From NCBI GenBank assembly GCA_022616515.1, contig JAKEEQ010000147.1, positions 1-37,069 on the forward strand: DNA of 37,069 nucleotides. The letters run 5' to 3'. Every line of letters starts with the position of its first letter. Position 1 is the first letter of the stretch. Origin of the DNA: Chloroflexota bacterium. GTDB taxonomy: Bacteria; Chloroflexota; Anaerolineae; Aggregatilineales; J027. Positions 33,660 through 37,069 of the stretch are shown in pieces. A program made the translations under genes and the position numbers. Under the pieces are notes generated by a model. That model did not search any database. It had not been told where the DNA came from and saw only the letters and a list, made by a program, of their open reading frames with translations.

Positions 33660-34592
33660 TTGTTCATTGACACAATGCAAACCACAACACTCGACGAACA
33701 AATCGGCAACACCCCATTGCTTGGTTTTCGCAGTGTAACTACGCATCTGCCGGAAAATGTACAGATATTCGCCAAAGCAGAATGGCAAAATCCCGGCGGC
33801 AGTGTGAAAGATCGGGCCGCGCTGAACATCATCAATACGGCGCTTGACAATGGCGATCTGGGCAACGGGCGAATTTTACTGGACAGCACCAGTGGCAACA
33901 CCGGCATTGCCTATGCCATGATTGGTGCAGCCAAAGGTATCCCCATCAAGCTCTTTGTGCCAGCCAATGCCAGCCCCGAACGCCAGAAGATTCTGCGAAC
34001 CTACGGGGTGCAGGTCGAACTCACCGACCCGCTTGAAGGTTCCGATGGCGCGATTCTCGCCGCCCGTGCTCTTGCCGCCAGCGAACCGGACAGGTATTTC
34101 TTCGCCGACCAGTACAACAATCCCGCCAACTGGCAAGCTCACTATAACACCACCGGCGTCGAAATCTGGCAGCAAACGGCTGGCATGATTACCCATTTCG
34201 TCGCTGCACTGGGTACATCTGGTACATTTACGGGAACCACACGTCGCTTGAAAGAGTACAATCCACTCCTTCAAGCGATTTCTCTTCAACCGGACAGCCC
34301 ATTTCACGGATTGGAAGGCTTGAAACACATGGAAACCGCTATCAGGCCCGGTATCTATGACGAAAATCTCGCCGACCGCGACATCACCGCCAGCACCGAA
34401 GCCACCTATGACATGGCGCGGCGTCTGGCCCGCGAAGAGGGCTATCTGGTTGGTATCAGTTCCGCGTCAGCGCTTTTGGGCGCTTTGCACATTGCGGAAG
34501 AAGTGGCAGATCGCGGAGAATCAGCCGTCATTGTCACGATTTTCCCGGATAATGCCTATAAGTATCTCTCTGAGAACTTCTGGACAGTTTAA
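33660..34592 (+). CDS. cysM: PLP-dependent cysteine synthase, CysM type
   Basis: The enzyme belongs to the fold-type II beta-replacement family that makes cysteine from an activated serine. TTG 33660 is favoured because GAGGAG (33644-33649) lies 10 bases before it, giving 310 residues; ATG 33675 is the next choice, and a more distant TTG 33609 would start inside the structured leader. The PLP lysine is K50 in NPGGSVKDR. TSGNTGIA is the substrate loop, GTSGTFTG holds the phosphate, and GISSASAL supplies the pyridine-binding serine. The absence of a regulatory C-terminal extension fits CysK/CysM. Because JAMM, MoaD-like and MoeB-like genes follow, the sulfur donor is probably a protein thiocarboxylate rather than sulfide, and the acceptor could be O-phosphoserine as in Mycobacterium CysM. 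Confidence 0.92.
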   Translation: MFIDTMQTTTLDEQIGNTPLLGFRSVTTHLPENVQIFAKAEWQNPGGSVKDRAALNIINTALDNGDLGNGRILLDSTSGNTGIAYAMIGAAKGIPIKLFVPANASPERQKILRTYGVQVELTDPLEGSDGAILAARALAASEPDRYFFADQYNNPANWQAHYNTTGVEIWQQTAGMITHFVAALGTSGTFTGTTRRLKEYNPLLQAISLQPDSPFHGLEGLKHMETAIRPGIYDENLADRDITASTEATYDMARRLAREEGYLVGISSASALLGALHIAEEVADRGESAVIVTIFPDNAYKYLSENFWTV

Positions 34593-35017
34593 TGGAATTG
34601 AGACTATCGACTGATTTGTATACACAGGTGACATCTCACCTTGAAAGCACCTTTCCAAATGAAGGCGGGGGCTTCCTCGTCGGCAATCTCAACGGCGATA
34701 CGCGCACCGTTACTGAGATCCATCCGGTGGAAAACGTCTTTGAAACCGAAGAGCAGTTCCATCGTTTCCTTGCCGAAGACGGAGCCTTTCAGCGCATTGA
34801 AGATTATGCCGACGATCACGGCCTGACCTTGCTCGGCTATTTTCATTCACACCCGAACAGTCCAGCCATCCCGTCAGAATTTGATCGCGTCCATGCGCTG
34901 CCCTTTTTCGCCTATCTCATCGTGTCCGTAATGCCAGATGGTGCAGCCGAAGGGCGATTATGGGAACTCAAAAGTGACCGCAGCGCATTTGATGAGGGGG
35001 CGCTGACAATACAGTAG
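34592..35017 (+). CDS. mec: JAMM/MPN metalloprotease (Mec-like)
   Basis: The 141-residue zinc protease should release cysteine from the sulfur-carrier adduct, as Mec does for CysO-Cys in Mycobacterium tuberculosis. The JAMM pattern is complete: E24 near the start (NEGGGFLVG), then H85-S-H87-P-x5-P-S95-x2-D98. The usual ECCG-like cysteine beside the first Glu is Gly here. The ATG overlaps the cysM stop by one base (TAATG), so translation is coupled. Its likely substrate, the carrier gene ending in Gly-Gly-Cys, is the next gene, so it may also mature the precursor. Confidence 0.92.
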   Translation: MELRLSTDLYTQVTSHLESTFPNEGGGFLVGNLNGDTRTVTEIHPVENVFETEEQFHRFLAEDGAFQRIEDYADDHGLTLLGYFHSHPNSPAIPSEFDRVHALPFFAYLIVSVMPDGAAEGRLWELKSDRSAFDEGALTIQ

Positions 35018-35102
35018 TAAATCATGGTGCACACGGTCGCACCGGGGCGTCCGATCCATAAATTTGAATAACCAACAAGTGAAGATACATCAGGAGCAAC
35101 TC

Positions 35103-35375
35103 ATGGCAACCATCAAAATACCCACCCCACTTCGTCCCTATGCAGGCAATAACGCCGAGATTGAAGTCAATGGCGAGACCGTCGGTGCAATTCTGGACGA
35201 TTTGACCGGGCAGTTCCCCGAACTGAAGACGCACCTGTATAACGGTGGTGAACTGCGCAACTTCGTCAACATTTTCCTCGGTGATGAGGATATTCGCTAT
35301 CGCGACGGCCTTGATACTGATGTCGAGCCGGGTGACAAACTGCGAATCGTTCCCTCCATCGCGGGAGGCTGCTAA
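35103..35375 (+). CDS. cysO: MoaD/ThiS/CysO-like sulfur-carrier protein with encoded GGC end
   Basis: The 90-residue ubiquitin-fold carrier starts at ATG 35103 with AGGAG 6 bases upstream; an in-frame ATG at 35064 is unlikely. The sequence is typical of the MoaD family: MATIKIPTPLRPYAGNN, VGAILDDLTGQFPELKTHL, NIFLGDEDIRYRDGLDTDV and GDKLRIVPSIAGGC. Family members end in Gly-Gly, whose carboxylate is adenylated and turned into a thiocarboxylate. Here the reading frame adds one cysteine (GCG-GGA-GGC-TGC-TAA), so G88-G89 is not terminal until C90 is removed. QbsE (GGCF) and similar precursors are trimmed by JAMM proteases, and the same is expected here. It has its own ribosome-binding site, 85 bases after mec. 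Confidence 0.93.
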   Translation: MATIKIPTPLRPYAGNNAEIEVNGETVGAILDDLTGQFPELKTHLYNGGELRNFVNIFLGDEDIRYRDGLDTDVEPGDKLRIVPSIAGGC

Positions 35376-35386
35376 AGGGGACCAAC

Positions 35387-35833
35387 ATGCCACGTAAAGT
35401 CGATCACAATGCGATCCGCACCAATCAAGCGTTTATCATCACGCTCTTGCTGCTGGCCTTCATCGCCGATGTGCCGCTGCTGGTAGTCTTTGTATCAATC
35501 GTGTTGGGTGTTGGAACCGCCGTGCCCCAAGCCGCTCTGTTCAAGCGCATTTATAAGCACATGCTCGTACCAGCAGGACTCTTGAAGCCGGATGTCATTG
35601 ACGACAACCCGGAACCGCACAATTTCTCGCAGGGATTGGGTGCACTATTTACCGGACTGTCATTTGTGGCACTGCTGGCAGGGGCAGCCGGGCTTGGCTG
35701 GGCCTTAAGCTGGCTGGTGATAGTGCTGGCATCCCTGAATCTTTTTGCAGGATTTTGCGCGGGCTGCTTCGTATATTACCAGCTAAGCCGCCGCCATGTA
35801 CCCGGCTTTACACAACTGCCGCTTCACGAATAA
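35387..35833 (+). CDS. DUF4395 membrane protein with a CxxC motif
   Basis: The 148-residue protein starts at ATG 35387 after AAAGGGG and has about four membrane helices. The VDHNAIRTNQAFI opening and the ending FAGFCAGCFVYYQLSRR are DUF4395 hallmarks. Cys124 and Cys127 (C-A-G-C) lie near the last membrane helix and could shuttle electrons or sulfur. DUF4395 proteins are often found next to thioredoxins and rhodaneses, as here; their biochemical role is not established. Within this operon they suggest a membrane redox step in supplying sulfur for the carrier. Confidence 0.85.
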   Translation: MPRKVDHNAIRTNQAFIITLLLLAFIADVPLLVVFVSIVLGVGTAVPQAALFKRIYKHMLVPAGLLKPDVIDDNPEPHNFSQGLGALFTGLSFVALLAGAAGLGWALSWLVIVLASLNLFAGFCAGCFVYYQLSRRHVPGFTQLPLHE

Positions 35834-35847
35834 GGACTATCGCGGAC

Positions 35848-36255
35848 ATGATTGAACGTATCATCATCACCGGCATACTCATCATTATTGGCATTGCCGT
35901 CTACCATCTCACCGAACGACGAACGATCCATCGCGCGGAAAAACTCGCGGCGACTGATCCCATTTTGGTGAACATGGAACGCGGTAAATCGGCAGTCCTT
36001 TATTTCACCGCGGATTTCTGTGTTGCCTGTAAAACCCAGCAAATGCCCGCGCTGCAAAAATTGACGGACACGCTGGGTGATGATATGGTTCAAATCATCA
36101 AGGTTGATGCCGAGCGGCAAGCCGATGTTGCCGAACGGTGGGGCGTGATGAGCTTGCCCACGACCTTCGTCCTCGATACCAATGGCAAACCACGGGCGGT
36201 GAACTACGGTGTAGCCTCCGCCGACAAATTGATCAAGCAACTGCAACAGGCATAA
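35848..36255 (+). CDS. Membrane-anchored thioredoxin-like protein
   Basis: The 135-residue protein begins at ATG 35848, with AAGGA 11 bases upstream overlapping the DUF4395 stop; a longer in-frame start at 35755 would run inside DUF4395 and add charged residues. One membrane helix (IIITGILIIIGIAVYHL) is followed by a thioredoxin domain with active site C58-V-A-C61 (FTADFCVACKTQQMP), replacing the usual WCGPC, and cis-Pro in MSLPTTFVLD. It probably passes electrons to or from the CxxC of DUF4395 or a periplasmic partner. The topology (domain outside, anchor inside) is inferred. Confidence 0.88.
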   Translation: MIERIIITGILIIIGIAVYHLTERRTIHRAEKLAATDPILVNMERGKSAVLYFTADFCVACKTQQMPALQKLTDTLGDDMVQIIKVDAERQADVAERWGVMSLPTTFVLDTNGKPRAVNYGVASADKLIKQLQQA

Positions 36256-36267
36256 TAGGGAGATTAT

Positions 36268-37069
36268 ATGACTGTATCTGTAACCACCATCAGCCCGACC
36301 GATGTCCAGCTTTCGCATGAGGAGATTCTGCGCTACAGCCGCCATCTCATCATGCCGGAGTTTGGTATGGAAGGGCAGAAGAAACTCAAGGCGGCCAAAG
36401 TTCTGCTTATTGGCGCGGGCGGATTGGGCAGCCCACTGGCGCTGTATCTAGCAGCGGCTGGTGTTGGCACCATCGGCCTCGTCGATTATGACGTTGTCGA
36501 TTACACCAACTTGCAGCGGCAGGTCATTCACGGGACCAAAGACGTGGGCCGACCTAAACTTGAATCGGCAGCCGAAACATTGGCGGACGTCAATCCATTT
36601 GTGAAACTCCACAAGTACAATGTGCCGCTAACCAGCGAAAACGCCCTCGAAATTCTGGAGCCATATGATGTCATCATCGACGGCACTGACAATTTCCCGA
36701 CCCGCTATCTGGTCAACGATGCCAGCATCATTCTGGGCAAAATCAACGTCTACGGCAGCATTTTCCGCTTCGAGGGTCAGGTTACCGTCTTTGGCGCGGA
36801 GGATGGCCCCTGCTATCGCTGCCTCTTCCCGGAACCGCCCCCGCCCGGATTGGTCCCAAGCTGTGCCGAAGGCGGTGTACTCGGTGTGCTGCCCGGTACA
36901 GTGGGCACATTGCAGGCAACGGAGGCCATCAAAGTCATTGCCGGGATTGGCGAGCCGCTCATCGGGCGCTTGCTGATGTACGATGCGCTGAATATGACCT
37001 TCGATACGCTCAAGATTCGCAAGAATCCTAACTGCCCGGTCTGCGGTGATCATCCTACCGTCACCGAAC
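36268..37069 (+). CDS. moeB: ThiF/MoeB-family adenylyltransferase for the sulfur carrier (runs past the window)
   Basis: The ATG at 36268 has GGGAG 8 bases upstream. The 267 visible residues hold the E1-like adenylation domain: RYSRHLIMPEFG at the start, nucleotide loop GAGGLGSPLALYLAAAGVG, the Asp-x-N-x2-RQ motif in VDYTNLQRQ, and DGTDNFPTRYLVND. Zinc cysteines are C182/C185 (CYRC) and C256/C259 (CPVC). The reactive cysteine stands at C199 in PSCAEGGVLG. The visible part ends in NCPVCGDHPTV, after which many relatives (MoeBR/MoeZ) have a rhodanese domain that supplies sulfur; that part is outside the window. It should activate the carrier at 35103. Confidence 0.93.
   Translation, partial: MTVSVTTISPTDVQLSHEEILRYSRHLIMPEFGMEGQKKLKAAKVLLIGAGGLGSPLALYLAAAGVGTIGLVDYDVVDYTNLQRQVIHGTKDVGRPKLESAAETLADVNPFVKLHKYNVPLTSENALEILEPYDVIIDGTDNFPTRYLVNDASIILGKINVYGSIFRFEGQVTVFGAEDGPCYRCLFPEPPPPGLVPSCAEGGVLGVLPGTVGTLQATEAIKVIAGIGEPLIGRLLMYDALNMTFDTLKIRKNPNCPVCGDHPTVTE

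Overview
The window reads as chromosomal DNA of a Chloroflexota bacterium, most likely from the Anaerolineae side. This is inference from gene style, not a database match. Supporting traits are a Ser/Thr kinase fused to an NB-ARC-type ATPase and TPRs, several secreted beta-propeller proteins, PTDTP-type threonine/proline linkers, a tail-anchored NEW3-like protein, and many short overlapping operons with TTG or GTG start candidates. GC content looks moderate. No rRNA, phage, plasmid, CRISPR array or transposase gene is visible. One tRNA gene (Val, anticodon UAC) is present.

Layout. 1-114: end of a thioredoxin-like gene. 256-4858: signalling kinase overlapping rlmN. 4950-7600: two secreted beta-propeller proteins. 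7590-8899: a small reverse-strand gene, then a divergent AraC-regulator/VOC pair with a perfect palindrome between them. 8997-10838: Uma2-like protein, secreted leucine-rich-repeat protein (reverse) and a small secreted helical protein. 11019-22096: a sugar operon with a LacI regulator that has a perfect operator, binding protein, two permeases, ATPase, a six-hairpin glycosidase-like protein, a GT4 glycosyltransferase and a GH13_18 sucrose/glucosylglycerate-phosphorylase-like enzyme. 22136-26641: reverse-strand GT-C membrane protein, then sirtuin, propeller, GH114 and peroxiredoxin genes. 26719-27300: tRNA-Val and a gene-free, repeat-bearing spacer. 27304-33229: two paralogous FG-GAP-type secreted proteins, one with a 26-unit heptapeptide linker, and a tail-anchored Ig-like protein. 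33495-37069: a candidate structured RNA followed by an operon for cysteine synthesis on a sulfur-carrier protein: CysM-type synthase, JAMM protease, MoaD/CysO-like carrier, DUF4395 membrane protein, membrane thioredoxin and a ThiF/MoeB adenylyltransferase that runs off the window.

How the genes work together. In the cysteine operon the MoeB-like enzyme would adenylate the carrier C-terminus, sulfur would be loaded as a thiocarboxylate, CysM would build cysteine on the carrier, and the JAMM protease would release it. The carrier is encoded with Gly-Gly-Cys at its end, so the same protease may first have to trim it. In the sugar operon the ABC transporter would import a small glycoside, and the glycosidase, phosphorylase and glycosyltransferase would remodel it. 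The gene set resembles the E. coli ycj cluster and suggests glucosylglycerate-type solutes. The most unusual points are a 133-nt foldable RNA ahead of the cysteine operon, an SH3-like domain inserted into the first periplasmic loop of a sugar permease, the GGC-ended carrier, and phased TTAACC repeats near 10.2 kb.
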